A stretch of DNA of 64,000 nt from JADKAV01 sp963733395. Lineage in GTDB: Bacteria; Actinomycetota; Actinomycetes; S36-B12; UBA10799. The stretch spans positions 1 to 64,000 of the forward strand of contig CAVTCZ010000011.1 in NCBI GenBank assembly GCA_963733395.1, read 5' to 3'. A program made the translations under genes and the position numbers. Below are positions 17,337-28,237 of the stretch, one piece after another. A model generated the notes under the pieces. The model was not told the origin of the DNA. It did no database searches and saw only the letters and a list, made by a program, of their open reading frames with translations. How positions within the stretch are numbered: position 1 is the first letter of the stretch; each line of letters starts with the position of its first letter.

Positions 17337-18102
17337 TGTCGTCCTCCCACACGATGGTCAACTCGGCCAGGGCCTTCTCCTGCTCGAAGCGCACTGTCCC
17401 GTCGCGGTACAACTCCAGCAACGCGAGGAAGCGGCCCACGACGACCATCCGGTTGTCCGCGTCGTCGATGAGCTCCCGGAAGGTGGCCATCCGCTGGAGC
17501 TTGAGCCGGTCGAACAGGATCTCCTTCTGCTCCGCAACGCTGACGGTGGGCGTATGGATGTGTCCGGTGGCGACCTCGGGAACGGGCTTGGGGGTCAGGG
17601 CGATGGCCGCCATGGCCGCGAACGCTTCCGGGCCCAGCCCCAGGACCACGTCCGGCAGCAGCCCGTGCAGGTCCGGGTCGAGACCCACGGTGCGTGGCTG
17701 CATCAGCGGCGCGTCGGCCATCAGCTGCGCGAAGGTTGCGGACACGTCCTTGTAGGCGCGGTACTGCATCAGCCGGGCGAAAAGCAGGTCCCGGGCCTCG
17801 AGCAGCGCCAGGTCCTCCTCGTCCTCGAGTTCGGCGCCCGGCAGCAGCTTGACGACCTTCAGGTCCAGCAGCGTGGCGGCGACGACCAGGAAGTGGCTGG
17901 CCTCCTCGAGGTCCCAGCTCTGCCCCTGCTGGCGGATGTACTGCAGGAACTCGTCGGTGACCTGGCTCAGCGACAGTTCGGTGACCTCCAACTTGTGCTT
18001 GGAGATCATCTGCAACAGCACGTCGAACGGCCCCGAGAACTCCTCGAGGTGCACGGCGAACCCGGAAACGGGCTCCTCGTGCAGGGGCGCGGCTGTCACC
18101 AA
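17317..18102 (-). CDS. scpA: Segregation and condensation protein A (kleisin)
   Basis: 261 aa. N-terminal FAVHLEEFSGPFDVLLQMIS is the SMC-neck binding region; ASHFLVVAATLLDLKVVKLL and the C-terminal winged helix (FLALLELYRDGTVRFEQEKA) are typical. It bridges SMC heads with ScpB. In many actinobacteria parA lies directly upstream; here the upstream gap to xerD holds a tandem repeat instead. Confidence 0.92.
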   Translation of the reverse strand: MVTAAPLHEEPVSGFAVHLEEFSGPFDVLLQMISKHKLEVTELSLSQVTDEFLQYIRQQGQSWDLEEASHFLVVAATLLDLKVVKLLPGAELEDEEDLALLEARDLLFARLMQYRAYKDVSATFAQLMADAPLMQPRTVGLDPDLHGLLPDVVLGLGPEAFAAMAAIALTPKPVPEVATGHIHTPTVSVAEQKEILFDRLKLQRMATFRELIDDADNRMVVVGRFLALLELYRDGTVRFEQEKALAELTIVWEDDSDPSGD

Positions 18103-18186
18103 GCCACCGTAACCCGCTCACGCTCGCAGACCGGGCAGCCACACGCCGGGGTCGGGGTGGGGGTGGGGCGGCGAGCGCAGACTGAT

Positions 18187-18400
18187 GCCGGAGCAAATTG
18201 CGCAACAAGCAACAAACTCGCCCCGCACGCAATCTGCCGCCGGCGTCCGCCGAAGTCGGCCAACCGCAGCCGGAGCAAATTGCGCACAAGCAACAAACTC
18301 GCCCCGCACGCAATCTGCCGTCGGGTCGCCGCAGTCGGCCAGCCGCAGCCGGAGCAAACTGCGCACCAAGCAACAAACTCGCCCCGCACGCAATCTGCCG
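18187..18400. repeat. Three ~52-bp direct repeats with ~27-29-bp similar spacers
   Basis: Units at 18187-18239, 18269-18320 and 18348-18400 all contain GCCGGAGCAAA(T/C)TGCGCA then AAGCAACAAACTCGCCCCGC and ACGCAATCTGCCG. Within each unit CAAATTGCG and CGCAATCTG form an imperfect inverted pair. The spacers resemble each other (GTCGGCCA(A/G)CCGCA), so the period is about 80 bp and this is not a CRISPR. A short GGGCCGGGGTCGGCAT tandem follows at 18411-18447. Confidence 0.85.
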
Positions 18401-18484
18401 GGTCGGCAAGGGGCCGGGGTCGGCATGGGCCGGGGTCGGCATGGGCCGGCAGCAGCACCCGAACGCCGGCACCACCAGCCACCC

Positions 18485-19402
18485 TCACCGCAGCGCCCGA
18501 GGGTGCGAGGCGGCGTACACCTCCCGCAGGCGGTCGATCGTCACCTGGGTGTAGATCTGCGTGGTCGTCACCGAGGAATGTCCCAGCAACTCCTGCACCA
18601 CCCGCACGTCGGCACCGCCCTCCAGCAGGTGTGTGGCGAAGGAGTGCCGCAGGGTGTGCGGGGACACGTCCGGTACACCCGCTCGGGCGGCTGCGGCCGA
18701 CACGATGCCGTAGGCGCTCTGCCGCGAGAGGACCCCACCGCGGGCGTTCAGGAACAGTTCGCGCGGCGCCTGGCCCTTGGTGCGTTTGGCGGCCAGCGCG
18801 GGGCGGGCCCGGACGAGATAGGCCTCGAGCGCCTCCACGGCATACCGGCCGACAGGTACCAGTCGCTGTTTGCCACCCTTGCCGCGCAACAAGACCGACC
18901 GCCGCTCGAGGTCCAGCGCGTCGCCGGTGAGTTGGACCGCCTCGCTGATGCGCGCGCCGCTGCCGTAGAGGAACTCCAGCAGCGCCCGGTCCCGCAGACC
19001 CAGCACGGTGTTCGGGTCGCACGACTCCACCATCGCGACGGTGTCCTGGACCGAGATGGCCTTGGGCAGACGCAGCGGCACCGAAGGCGAAGCCACGTCC
19101 TCGGTCGGATCGACGTCGATGAGCCCCTCGGCCCCGAGATAGCCGAACAATCCGCGGATGCTGCTCACCACCCGTCGCACGGACGTTCCGCTCAGCCCCT
19201 CCTGCTGGGAGGCCCAGGTCACGAAGTCGCCCAGGTCGGCGGCGGTCAGCGCCGACAGGTCCGCATGCCCGGTCTGTCCCAGCCACGCGGCGAACCGATC
19301 GAGGTCGCGCCGGTAGGCCGCCACCGTGTTCGCCGACAGGCCCTTCTCCACGATCACGTGCTGCATGTAGGCGTCCACACTCGGCGCCACCGGCACGCTC
19401 AC
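18485..19402 (-). CDS. xerD: Tyrosine recombinase XerD
   Basis: 305 aa. N-terminal SAM-like core-binding domain (LSANTVAAYRRDLDRFAAWL) and catalytic domain with the R-K-H-R-H-Y set: GSGARISEAV (Arg), GKGGKQRLVP (Lys), SPHTLRHSFATHLLEGG (His, Arg), LGHSSVTTTQIYTQV (His, Tyr). It resolves chromosome dimers at dif with XerC. The GTG start at 19402 (SVPVAPSVDAYMQHVI) lies 5 bp from the ald stop. Position beside the pyrG-NUDIX-ald block matches actinobacterial XerD rather than a phage integrase. Confidence 0.92.
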   Translation of the reverse strand: MSVPVAPSVDAYMQHVIVEKGLSANTVAAYRRDLDRFAAWLGQTGHADLSALTAADLGDFVTWASQQEGLSGTSVRRVVSSIRGLFGYLGAEGLIDVDPTEDVASPSVPLRLPKAISVQDTVAMVESCDPNTVLGLRDRALLEFLYGSGARISEAVQLTGDALDLERRSVLLRGKGGKQRLVPVGRYAVEALEAYLVRARPALAAKRTKGQAPRELFLNARGGVLSRQSAYGIVSAAAARAGVPDVSPHTLRHSFATHLLEGGADVRVVQELLGHSSVTTTQIYTQVTIDRLREVYAASHPRALR

Positions 19403-19407
19403 GGCGC

Positions 19408-20523
19408 TCAGCCGAGCACGGATTCCAAGGAGACGCTCGGCAGGTCGAACGCGTCCGCAACGGCCTTGTACGTGATGTCGCCGGCGTGGGTGTTCAGCCC
19501 GAGCGCCAATGCGTGGTCCCGGCGGCACGCCTGTTCCCATCCGAAGTCGGCCAGATCCAGCAGGTACGGCAACGTGACGTTGGTCAAGGCCCAGGTCGAC
19601 GTGTGCGGAACGGCACCGGGCATGTTGGCCACACAGTAGAACAGGCTGTTGTGGATCTCGTAGGTCGGATCGGCGTGGGTGGTCGGACGGGAGTCCTCGA
19701 AGCAGCCGCCCTGATCGATCGAGATGTCGACGAGCACCGATCCGGGCTTCATGCGCGACACGAGTTCGTTGGAGATGAGCTTGGGCGCCTTGGCGCCGTG
19801 CACAAGGACGGCTCCGATGACCAGGTCGGCCTCTGTTACACAGCGTTCGATCTCGTAGTGGTTCGACGCCACGGTCTGCATGTGGCCCTGGTAGATCGCA
19901 TCCGCCTCGCGCAGCCGGGCGATGTCCCGGTCGAGCAGCAGCACCTCCGCCTGCATCCCCAGAGCGATGACCGCGGCGTTCTGACCGGCCACACCGGCAC
20001 CGATGACGACAACATTGCCCGCGTGCACCCCCGGAGTGCCGCCCAGCAGCACCCCACGACCACCGTTGGCCTTCAGCAGAGCCTCCGCGCCCACTTGCGG
20101 CGCCAGCCGACCGGCCACCTCGGACATCGGCGCCAGCAGCGGCAGCGTGTGGTCGGGCAGTTCCACGGTCTCGTAGGCGATGGACGTGGTCTTGCTGGCC
20201 AGCAGCGCGTCGGTGCATTCCCGCGAGGCGGCCAGGTGCAGATACGTGAAGAGCAGGAGGTCCTCGCGCAGGAACCCGTACTCGCTGGGCAGCGGCTCCT
20301 TGACCTTCACGATCATCTCGCTGGAACCCCAGACATCCGCAGCCGTCGGCAGGATGCGGGCACCGGCGGCCTCGAACTCCTCGTCGGGCAGCGACGACCC
20401 GCGACCGGCGCCGGACTGGACGAACACGGAATGGCCATGCCGCACCAGTTCCTGCACCCCGGCCGGCGTGATGGCTACGCGGTACTCCTGCTGCTTGACC
20501 TCAGACGGAACACCAACTCGCAT
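19408..20523 (-). CDS. ald: Alanine dehydrogenase
   Basis: 371 aa. Interconverts L-alanine and pyruvate with NAD+. MRVGVPSEVKQQEYRVAITP, VKVKEPLPSEYGFLR, the catalytic His region FTYLHLAA, and the Rossmann motif VVVIGAGVAGQNAAVIALGM are all present, with the family's HNSLFYCVANMPGAVPHTST near the C-terminus. Full length. It is 17 bp downstream of the NUDIX gene. Confidence 0.94.
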   Translation of the reverse strand: MRVGVPSEVKQQEYRVAITPAGVQELVRHGHSVFVQSGAGRGSSLPDEEFEAAGARILPTAADVWGSSEMIVKVKEPLPSEYGFLREDLLLFTYLHLAASRECTDALLASKTTSIAYETVELPDHTLPLLAPMSEVAGRLAPQVGAEALLKANGGRGVLLGGTPGVHAGNVVVIGAGVAGQNAAVIALGMQAEVLLLDRDIARLREADAIYQGHMQTVASNHYEIERCVTEADLVIGAVLVHGAKAPKLISNELVSRMKPGSVLVDISIDQGGCFEDSRPTTHADPTYEIHNSLFYCVANMPGAVPHTSTWALTNVTLPYLLDLADFGWEQACRRDHALALGLNTHAGDITYKAVADAFDLPSVSLESVLG

Positions 20524-20540
20524 GACTCATCCGATCCGCG

Positions 20541-21203
20541 CTACCCCGGTGGTGTGCGCACGTTCCCCAGCGATTCGACCCAGTTTCGCACAGGCCAGGG
20601 CGCCTCAGCAGATCGAAGATCCGCCCACCCCCGCGCCTTGGCGGCGGCCGCGGCCAGGATGCCGTTGGTGGCGGTGGGGTTCTGGATCTTGCCGGACAGG
20701 ACCAGTCCGACGGCCTCGTCGAGATCCACCCAGGCCTGCGGCAGGTGCGCCTCCTCGGCCTCACCGGTGTGCTCCCGGCCGTCCGGCAAGTGCTCCAACC
20801 CGCGGGCCAGGAAGCAGCGCAACGTCTCGCTGGTGCCGCCCGGCGAGTTCAGGAAGTCGATGAGCACGTGCCACACGTGCGCGCGCAGGCCCGCTTCCTC
20901 CGCCAGTTCCCGGCGGGCACAGGTCAGCGCCGACTCCTTGTGAGTGTCCAACAGTCCCGCCGGCGGCTCGAACAGGAAACCCCCCACCGGGTGCCGGTAC
21001 TGGCGGATGAGAAGCACACGGTCGTGCTCGTCGAGCGCGAGCACCCCGACCGCCCCGGGATGGACCACCAGGTCACGGGTGACCGGATGCGTTCCGATCA
21101 GCACGTCGTCGGAGCGCACGTCCCAGACCGCACCGCTGAACTGCAGCCGTCGTCGACAACCTCGTGCTGCTCGAATGTGTCCGCGACCGGGCCGCGCCAG
21201 ATC

Positions 21204-21211
<8 letters not shown>
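20541..21211 (-). CDS. NUDIX hydrolase, ADP-ribose pyrophosphatase type, one frameshift
   Basis: NUDIX box EPPAGLLDTHKESALTCARR followed by ELAEEAGL, i.e. GX5EX7REUXEE(U)GU with GLLD; VLLIRQYRHPVGG precedes it as in ADP-ribose pyrophosphatases (Rv1700 type). The start ATG at 21211 (MDEIWRGPVADTFEQHEVVD) overlaps the pyrG stop; the frame changes near 21150 (one base missing) into QFSGAVWDVRSDDVLIG. Joined length ~223 aa. Confidence 0.87.
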
Positions 21212-22845
<1,634 letters not shown>

Positions 22846-22905
22846 GGGTGACCAGACTACCGCGTACCTGGCCATCGCTGTGGCGACACTCGCACACCGA
22901 CCCGC

Positions 22906-24555
22906 TCAGGAACCCATCGCCAGCAGTTCCCGCGCGTGCTCGCGGGCATGCGCGGAGTCCTCCTGCCCGGCGAGCATCCGGGCGATCTCGATCACCCGTT
23001 CGTCGGGATCCAGCGTGCGCACATCGGACACGGTGACGTCGGCGCCCTGCTCCTTCAGCACCCGCAGATGCGTCCCGGCGAAGGCGGCGACCTGCGGCAT
23101 GTGGGTCACGACGATGACTTGGGCCCGCTTGGCGAGTTCGGCCAGCCGCCGGCCGATGGCGGTGGCCGCGGCCCCGCCGACGCCCGCGTCGACCTCGTCG
23201 AAGACGAACGTCCCGACGGCATCGGTGTCCGCGAGCACCACCTCGAGTGCCAGCATGATCCGGCTCAGTTCCCCGCCGGAGGCCGCTCTGGATACCGGGG
23301 CAGGCGTGGCCCCCGGATGGGCGGCGAGCAGGATGGCCACCTCGTCGGCACCCTCCGGTCCGAGTTGGCCTGCCTGGACGACGACCGTCAACTCGGCATT
23401 CGGCATGGCCAACTGCTGCAGTTCCGTCGTGGCCTCGTGCGTCAGCCGGGCGGCCAGCGCCCCCCGGGCATCGGTCACCGCCGAGGTGAGCTGCTCCAGA
23501 TCCACGCGGGCGGCCTGCTCCTCGGCTGCCAGCGCCTGCAGGTCCTGCCCCCGCTCCAGCACCGAGAGTTCGGCAGCCGCCTGCTGCGACCAGGCCAGCA
23601 CGTCGTCCTCGGTCGCGCCGTAACGGGAGCGCAGCACGCCGAGGTCGTGCAGCCGCTGGTTGATCCACTCGAGCCGGCCCGGCTCGTCCTGGAGACCATC
23701 GGCGAAGGAGCCGAGATCGCGGGCAACGTCGGTGGCCTCCTCGGCCAGCGCCACGAGCCGTCCGTACAGGGGGCGCAATTCGGGGTCGTCGGTCGCGTTG
23801 AGATCACGGGCCGCGGCGTGCAGCAGACCCGTGGCACCGGCTGTGTCGTCGTCCCCGGACAGGGCCGCAGCGGCGGCCGCGGTGGCCGAGAGCAGGTCGG
23901 CGAGATTGGCGAGGCGGTGGTGCTCGGCCTGCAGGGCCGGCGTCTCCCCCGGCTGCGGATCCACCTTCTCGATCTCCTCGAGGGCGGAGGTGAGGAAGAC
24001 CATCCGCTGCTGGTTCTGCTGCTGACCCTCGTGGGCGGTCCGCAACTGTTCGGCCAGGTCCTGCCAGCGCCGGTAGGCAGCCCGGTGACGCTCGATGAGT
24101 GCCAGGTGGGAGGGCCCGCCGAACCGGTCGAGTGCCTGCCGCTGCGCGGATGGGTTGCGCAGCCGTTGCTGGGTGGCTTGGCCGTGGACGGTCACGAGCC
24201 CCTCGCCGATCTCGGCCAGCAGGGACGCCGGCACCATCCGCCCGCCGGCGAACGCCCGCAGCCGGCCGTTGCTCGCCGAGCGGCCCAGCAGCACCTCGCC
24301 GTCGTCGGCGACTCCCCCAGAGTCGCGCACCTTGGCCAGGGCGGGGTTGTCCGGGTCCACCTCCCACACCCCCTCGATGTTGGCGCCGTCGGCGATCGCA
24401 GCGTCCACCCGGCCCCCGAGCAACATCTCGAGGGCCGTGAGAACCATGGTCTTGCCGGCGCCGGTCTCGCCGGTCAACGCCGTGAAGCCAGGACCGGGTT
24501 GCACGCACGCAGACGCGATCACGCCGAGGTGCTCGATCCGCAACTCGCTGATCAC
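22906..24555 (-). CDS. recN: DNA repair ATPase RecN
   Basis: 549 aa SMC-like protein for double-strand-break repair. P-loop TALTGETGAGKTMVLTALEM at the N-terminus; long central coiled coil; signature SRAASGGELSRIMLALEVVL, Walker B TFVFDEVDAGVGG and the D-loop/His region VIVVTHMPQVAAFAGTHLRV. The GTG start overlaps the nadK stop (GTGA), so it is translationally coupled. The gap to pyrG is 60 bp and lacks the two genes found there in mycobacteria. Confidence 0.94.
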   Translation of the reverse strand: MISELRIEHLGVIASACVQPGPGFTALTGETGAGKTMVLTALEMLLGGRVDAAIADGANIEGVWEVDPDNPALAKVRDSGGVADDGEVLLGRSASNGRLRAFAGGRMVPASLLAEIGEGLVTVHGQATQQRLRNPSAQRQALDRFGGPSHLALIERHRAAYRRWQDLAEQLRTAHEGQQQNQQRMVFLTSALEEIEKVDPQPGETPALQAEHHRLANLADLLSATAAAAAALSGDDDTAGATGLLHAAARDLNATDDPELRPLYGRLVALAEEATDVARDLGSFADGLQDEPGRLEWINQRLHDLGVLRSRYGATEDDVLAWSQQAAAELSVLERGQDLQALAAEEQAARVDLEQLTSAVTDARGALAARLTHEATTELQQLAMPNAELTVVVQAGQLGPEGADEVAILLAAHPGATPAPVSRAASGGELSRIMLALEVVLADTDAVGTFVFDEVDAGVGGAAATAIGRRLAELAKRAQVIVVTHMPQVAAFAGTHLRVLKEQGADVTVSDVRTLDPDERVIEIARMLAGQEDSAHAREHARELLAMGS

Positions 24556-25427
24556 ACGCGGCCCCGCCCGCTCCAGCCCTGCACCGGCAACTGGAACTTG
24601 GCCACCAACCGGTCGACGAACAGGGAGTCCCGCAACCGTGCCAGGCGAACCGGGCGCGCACCCCGCACCACCTCGACCCGGTCACCGGGTTCCAGGGGGA
24701 TCAACCGGCGCCCATCGCACGACAGCACCGCGGAGGGCGATCCGGGAAGCACCTCCAGGGCCAGCAGCGTGGCCGAGGACACCACCATCGGGCGGGCGAA
24801 CAGCGCATGGGCCGACACCGGAACCAGCAGCATGGCGTCCACCGTCGGCCACACCACCGGACCTCCCGCGGACCAGGCGTAGCCGGTGGAGCCGGTGGGG
24901 GTGGCGAACAGCACGCCGTCACAACCCCACTGGGACAGCGGCCGGCCGTCGACCTCGACCACGACTTGGATCATCCGCTCCCGCGCCGACTTCTCGATGC
25001 TGGCCTCGTTGAGCGCCCAGGAGGAAGACACCACCTCACCGTCGCGCAGCACCTGCACGTCGAGGGTCATGCGCTCCTGGATGGTGAGGTTGCCGGCCGC
25101 GATGTGCTCGACGATGTCGCCGGCTTCTTCCTCGTCGAGTTCGGCGAGGAAGCCCACGTGCCCGAGATTGACCCCCAGCAGCGGCACATCGTGGGCGCGC
25201 GCGATTTCAGAACCCCGCAGGATGCTGCCGTCGCCGCCGAACACGACCACCAGGTCGATCGGCTCGGAGCCATCGCCGCGGGGTACGTCCAGACCGGGCG
25301 GCGCCTCCTCCAGCGCGACCACCTGGATACCCCGTTGCGCCAGTCCGCGGGCGCAGGCCGCTGCCATGTCCAGGGCCGCCGGGCGTCCTGGATGCACGAC
25401 GAGCAGGACTGTCTCCGGTCCGGTCAT
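24552..25427 (-). CDS. nadK: NAD kinase
   Basis: 291 aa. Phosphorylates NAD to NADP. Conserved VVFGGDGSILRGSEIAR (GGDG), LGVNLGHVGFLAELD (NxGxxGFL), TPTGSTGYAWSAGGPV and CDGRRLIPL. ATG at 25427 overlaps the tlyA stop as ATGA. A longer in-frame start is possible but would sit inside tlyA. Confidence 0.94.
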   Translation of the reverse strand: MTGPETVLLVVHPGRPAALDMAAACARGLAQRGIQVVALEEAPPGLDVPRGDGSEPIDLVVVFGGDGSILRGSEIARAHDVPLLGVNLGHVGFLAELDEEEAGDIVEHIAAGNLTIQERMTLDVQVLRDGEVVSSSWALNEASIEKSARERMIQVVVEVDGRPLSQWGCDGVLFATPTGSTGYAWSAGGPVVWPTVDAMLLVPVSAHALFARPMVVSSATLLALEVLPGSPSAVLSCDGRRLIPLEPGDRVEVVRGARPVRLARLRDSLFVDRLVAKFQLPVQGWSGRGRV

Positions 25428-26203
25428 GTCGACACCACCTCCTCGACGGCCTCGGCGGTCAGTGGTTGCGCGTCGCTGCGCAACCACACCACGAACTCGA
25501 TGTTGCCACTCGGCCCGGGCAACGGGCTGCGTTGCAGGCCAGCCACACCGAGTCCGAGTTCCGCGGCAGCCGTCGCCACCTGCTCGATCGCGCCAGCATG
25601 AGCCTGCGGATCCCTGACCACGCCGCCCTTGCCGACCTGCCCTTTGCCGACTTCGAACTGCGGCTTGACCAGCAGCACGAAGTCGGCTGCCGGCTCCGCC
25701 ACGGCGCGCAGGGCGGGCAGCACCTTGGTCAGGGAGATGAAACTGAGGTCGCCCACCACCAGATCCGGGGCATACGGCAGGTCGGCGGACGTCAGGTGTC
25801 GCACGTTGGTGCGGTCCAGCACCGTGACACGGGGATCCTGCTGCAGGGACCAGGCGAGTTGCCCGTAGCCGACGTCGACGGCCACCACGTGCGCCGCCTT
25901 CGCTTCGAGCAGCACCTGGGTGAAACCGCCGGTCGAAGCACCCGCGTCCAGCGCATGCCGGCCAGCCACCTCGAGACCGAAAGCGGCCAACGGCTCGATC
26001 AGTTTGTGTGCCCCGCGGGACACATACTCGTGCTCCGCGGCGCTCACGAGGATCGGCGCGGCATCATCGACTTGGGTAGCCGCCTTCGTGGCGACCATGC
26101 GGTTGACGCTCACCTGCCCGGCGGCGATGAACTCGGACGCCTGCTGCCGGGACCGCGCCAGGCCGCGGCGGACGAGTTCAGCGTCCAGCCGCCGTCGGGT
26201 CAC
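25424..26203 (-). CDS. tlyA: TlyA-type rRNA 2'-O-methyltransferase / haemolysin A family
   Basis: 259 aa. S4 domain at the N-terminus (RLDAELVRRGLARSRQQASE) and FtsJ-like methyltransferase domain with HALDAGASTGGFTQVLLEAK (SAM site), VVGDLSFISL and LVKPQFEVGKGQVGKGGVVR. In mycobacteria TlyA methylates 16S C1409 and 23S C1920. GTG start at 26203. Confidence 0.92.
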   Translation of the reverse strand: MTRRRLDAELVRRGLARSRQQASEFIAAGQVSVNRMVATKAATQVDDAAPILVSAAEHEYVSRGAHKLIEPLAAFGLEVAGRHALDAGASTGGFTQVLLEAKAAHVVAVDVGYGQLAWSLQQDPRVTVLDRTNVRHLTSADLPYAPDLVVGDLSFISLTKVLPALRAVAEPAADFVLLVKPQFEVGKGQVGKGGVVRDPQAHAGAIEQVATAAAELGLGVAGLQRSPLPGPSGNIEFVVWLRSDAQPLTAEAVEEVVST

Positions 26204-26327
26204 TGTCGGTCTCGGACAACGCAGCGCGCAGGGCATCGTGAATGCCCACCAACTGCAGATACCGGTCGCCTTCGGCCGTGGTGGCCTGCTCAACCATCGC
26301 GGTCAACTCTTCGAGATCGGCCATCAT
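26178..26327 (-). CDS. Small acidic hypothetical protein between phasin-like gene and tlyA
   Basis: 49 aa: two adjacent ATG codons, then ADLEELTAMVEQATTAEGDR and YLQLVGIHDALRAALSE. The start overlaps the stop of the phasin-like gene (ATGA) and its end overlaps the tlyA start by 26 bp, so it is embedded in an operon. Predicted to be helical. Small genes of this kind occur at the same place in other actinobacteria; role unknown. Confidence 0.65.
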   Translation of the reverse strand: MMADLEELTAMVEQATTAEGDRYLQLVGIHDALRAALSETDSDPTAAGR

Positions 26328-26929
26328 GAACCCTTCTTCGGGGTGCTCTTCTTGGCAGGGGCTTTCTTGGTGGCCTTCTTCACCGGCGCGGGGGCCTGCG
26401 TGGTGGCCTTCTTCACCGGCGCGGGCGGTTTCGTCCCACCCGTGGCGGACCGGGCGGCGGTGCGGGCGCCGCCGGCAGCCGCCTTGGACGCCTTCACCGC
26501 GGTGTCTGTGGCCACGGCCGCGGCGTGTCCTGCCACCTTCGTCGCGGCTGGCACCGCCGCGGTCGCCGTGGAGACCGCCAACGTCGCCGCCGCAGAAGCC
26601 TGGTCGCCGCGCTGGTTCAGCTGCCGTTCCAACCGCTCCACGTGTTTGCGGACCGCGGCGAGTTCCTCCTCGCGCACGAAACCCATCCGACCGACAGTGC
26701 GCTCGACCTCGGTGCGGACCAGCCCCACCATCAGTTCCCGGTTGGTCCGGCCCTGTTCGATCAAGTCCTCGGCGATGCCCTGGACCTGCATCGAGACCAC
26801 CTCGGGACCCTTCTGACCGGCCTCCACCCCCTGGTTGAGCAGGTAGGCCGCGGAGTCCTTGGCCATCTCGGTCGTCGATTCCAGCAAACCGGCAGCCAAT
26901 TGCATGTAACTTCGTAGAGTCTCGATCAC
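26324..26929 (-). CDS. Phasin-like protein with a histone H1-like tail
   Basis: 201 aa. Residues 1-115 are amphipathic helices (MIETLRSYMQLAAGLLESTT...NQGVEAGQKGPEVVSMQVQG...VREEELAAVRKHVERLERQL), with heptad spacing near LAAVRKHVERLERQL that suggests a coiled coil. Residues 120-201 are Ala/Lys/Pro-rich (PAPVKKATTQAPAPVKKATK). This layout recalls polyhydroxyalkanoate granule proteins such as PhaF, where the tail binds DNA, but no PHA synthase gene is in the window. GTG start. Confidence 0.65.
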   Translation of the reverse strand: MIETLRSYMQLAAGLLESTTEMAKDSAAYLLNQGVEAGQKGPEVVSMQVQGIAEDLIEQGRTNRELMVGLVRTEVERTVGRMGFVREEELAAVRKHVERLERQLNQRGDQASAAATLAVSTATAAVPAATKVAGHAAAVATDTAVKASKAAAGGARTAARSATGGTKPPAPVKKATTQAPAPVKKATKKAPAKKSTPKKGS

Positions 26930-27022
26930 GTGTCGGCCTTCCCTGGGGGCGTTGCACCCAACGCTACTTCAGGGGTCATGTCAATCCCGGCAGGGACATG
27001 ACCCGGCAGGTACCGTCGCCTC

Positions 27023-27388
27023 GTGACCAGTATTCAAGGGAGTGTGCAGATGGCATCCGTCGAGCAGTGTGAAGCTGCGCTGGCGGAACTCGCCGACCGT
27101 CTCGATGGATACCCGCACCAGCAGCGGCGCGACAACATTCCCGATCGCACGGTTGAACTGACCCTGCTGGACCTCGACGTGAGTTTCAACGGCCGCCTGC
27201 ACGACGGCCAGCTCGTGGACATCAACCGCGGCGGCGTCTCCAAGCCCAACATCCGGTTGACCATGAACAGCGACGACCTCATCGACCTCACCGATCGGCG
27301 GTTGGCTTTCTCGCACGCATGGGCCACCGGTCGGCTGCACCTCGACGCGAGTCTGCGCGACCTACTGCGCCTGCGCAAACTGATGTAG
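27023..27388 (+). CDS. SCP2-like sterol-binding fold protein
   Basis: 121 aa. VELTLLDLDVSFNGRLHDGQ, then NIRLTMNSDDLIDLTDRRLA and HAWATGRLHLDASLRDLLRL follow the pattern of SCP2 domains (strand, 'LxMSxxDLxDLxxGxLxFxxAFMxGRLKxxGs'). It probably binds a lipid or CoA ester. It is divergent from the phasin-like gene and convergent with the HAD gene, overlapping its 3' end by 27 bp. GTG at 27023 or ATG at 27050 could be the start. Confidence 0.7.
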   Translation: MTSIQGSVQMASVEQCEAALAELADRLDGYPHQQRRDNIPDRTVELTLLDLDVSFNGRLHDGQLVDINRGGVSKPNIRLTMNSDDLIDLTDRRLAFSHAWATGRLHLDASLRDLLRLRKLM

Positions 27389-28237
27389 CCGCACTTCGAT
27401 CTCGGACACATCGGCCCCCGCCCGCAAACCCCGCAACAACTCGTCCAGCGCCCGGGTTTGGGCGTCTTCGTGACCTGCCATGACCCGCAGATCGGGGGCG
27501 ACCCGGGTGGGGAGTTGCTCGACCGGCAGGTTCACGAGGTCCTGCCAGGTACTGACACCGGTGAGCACCAACAGCGAGTCCATCCCCGCCGCGTGAGCGG
27601 CTGCGATGTCGGTGTCGAGCCGGTCACCGATCACCAACGGCCTGGACGCATGCGCACGCGAGCGGGCCAACTCCATGATCGGGTCGTACGGCTTGCCCGT
27701 GACCACCGGCTGCCGGCCGGTCGCGGCCGCAACCGCTGCCACGAACGTGCCGTTCCCCGGGGCGATCCCACGCGCCGTCGGCACCGACATGTCGGTGTTC
27801 GACACCACCCAGGGGATCCCCCGCGCCAGGGCATACGACGCCTCCGCCAAGTCCTTCCACGCCAACGCGGGCGAGTACCCCTGAACGACGGCATCAGCCT
27901 CATCAGCCGAGGTGACCACTCGCAAGCCGTTCTCCCGAACCGCCTGGACCAGCCCATCGCCGCCGGTCACCAGGACCGGGGTCCCCGCCGGCACGAGCGT
28001 GGCAAGGTGCGCAGCCGCCGACTGCGCGGAGGTCACCACGTCCTCCGGACCCACCCGCAACCCGTATCCCGCCAGTTGCGCGGCGACCGTCTCGGGCGTG
28101 CGACTGGCGTTGTTGGTGACGTACAGCACCCGTCCGGGGAAAGCGCTCAACGCGTCGACCGCGTGCGGCACCGCGTGCCGGCCTCGGTAGACCACGCCAT
28201 CCAGATCCACGAAAAGGCAGTCGTACCCGTCTCTCAT
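27362..28237 (-). CDS. HAD-IIA phosphatase (NagD/Rv1692-like)
   Basis: 291 aa. Motif I CLFVDLDGVVYRGRHAVPHA (DxDGxxY), TNNASRT (motif II), GKPYDPIMELA (Lys of motif III) and LVIGDRLDTDIAAAHAAGMD (motif IV) with a type IIA cap between. The mycobacterial neighbour in the same place, Rv1692, is a glycerol 3-phosphate phosphatase; substrate here is inferred by synteny only. The start overlaps the stop of the TPR gene (ATGA). Confidence 0.87.
   Translation of the reverse strand: MRDGYDCLFVDLDGVVYRGRHAVPHAVDALSAFPGRVLYVTNNASRTPETVAAQLAGYGLRVGPEDVVTSAQSAAAHLATLVPAGTPVLVTGGDGLVQAVRENGLRVVTSADEADAVVQGYSPALAWKDLAEASYALARGIPWVVSNTDMSVPTARGIAPGNGTFVAAVAAATGRQPVVTGKPYDPIMELARSRAHASRPLVIGDRLDTDIAAAHAAGMDSLLVLTGVSTWQDLVNLPVEQLPTRVAPDLRVMAGHEDAQTRALDELLRGLRAGADVSEIEVRLHQFAQAQ

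Noticed and set aside
18187..18400. Three repeats of ~52 bp with ~28-bp spacers looking like a short CRISPR array
   Set aside because: The spacers resemble each other, there are only three units, no cas gene is near, and the period is a plain ~80-bp tandem repeat.
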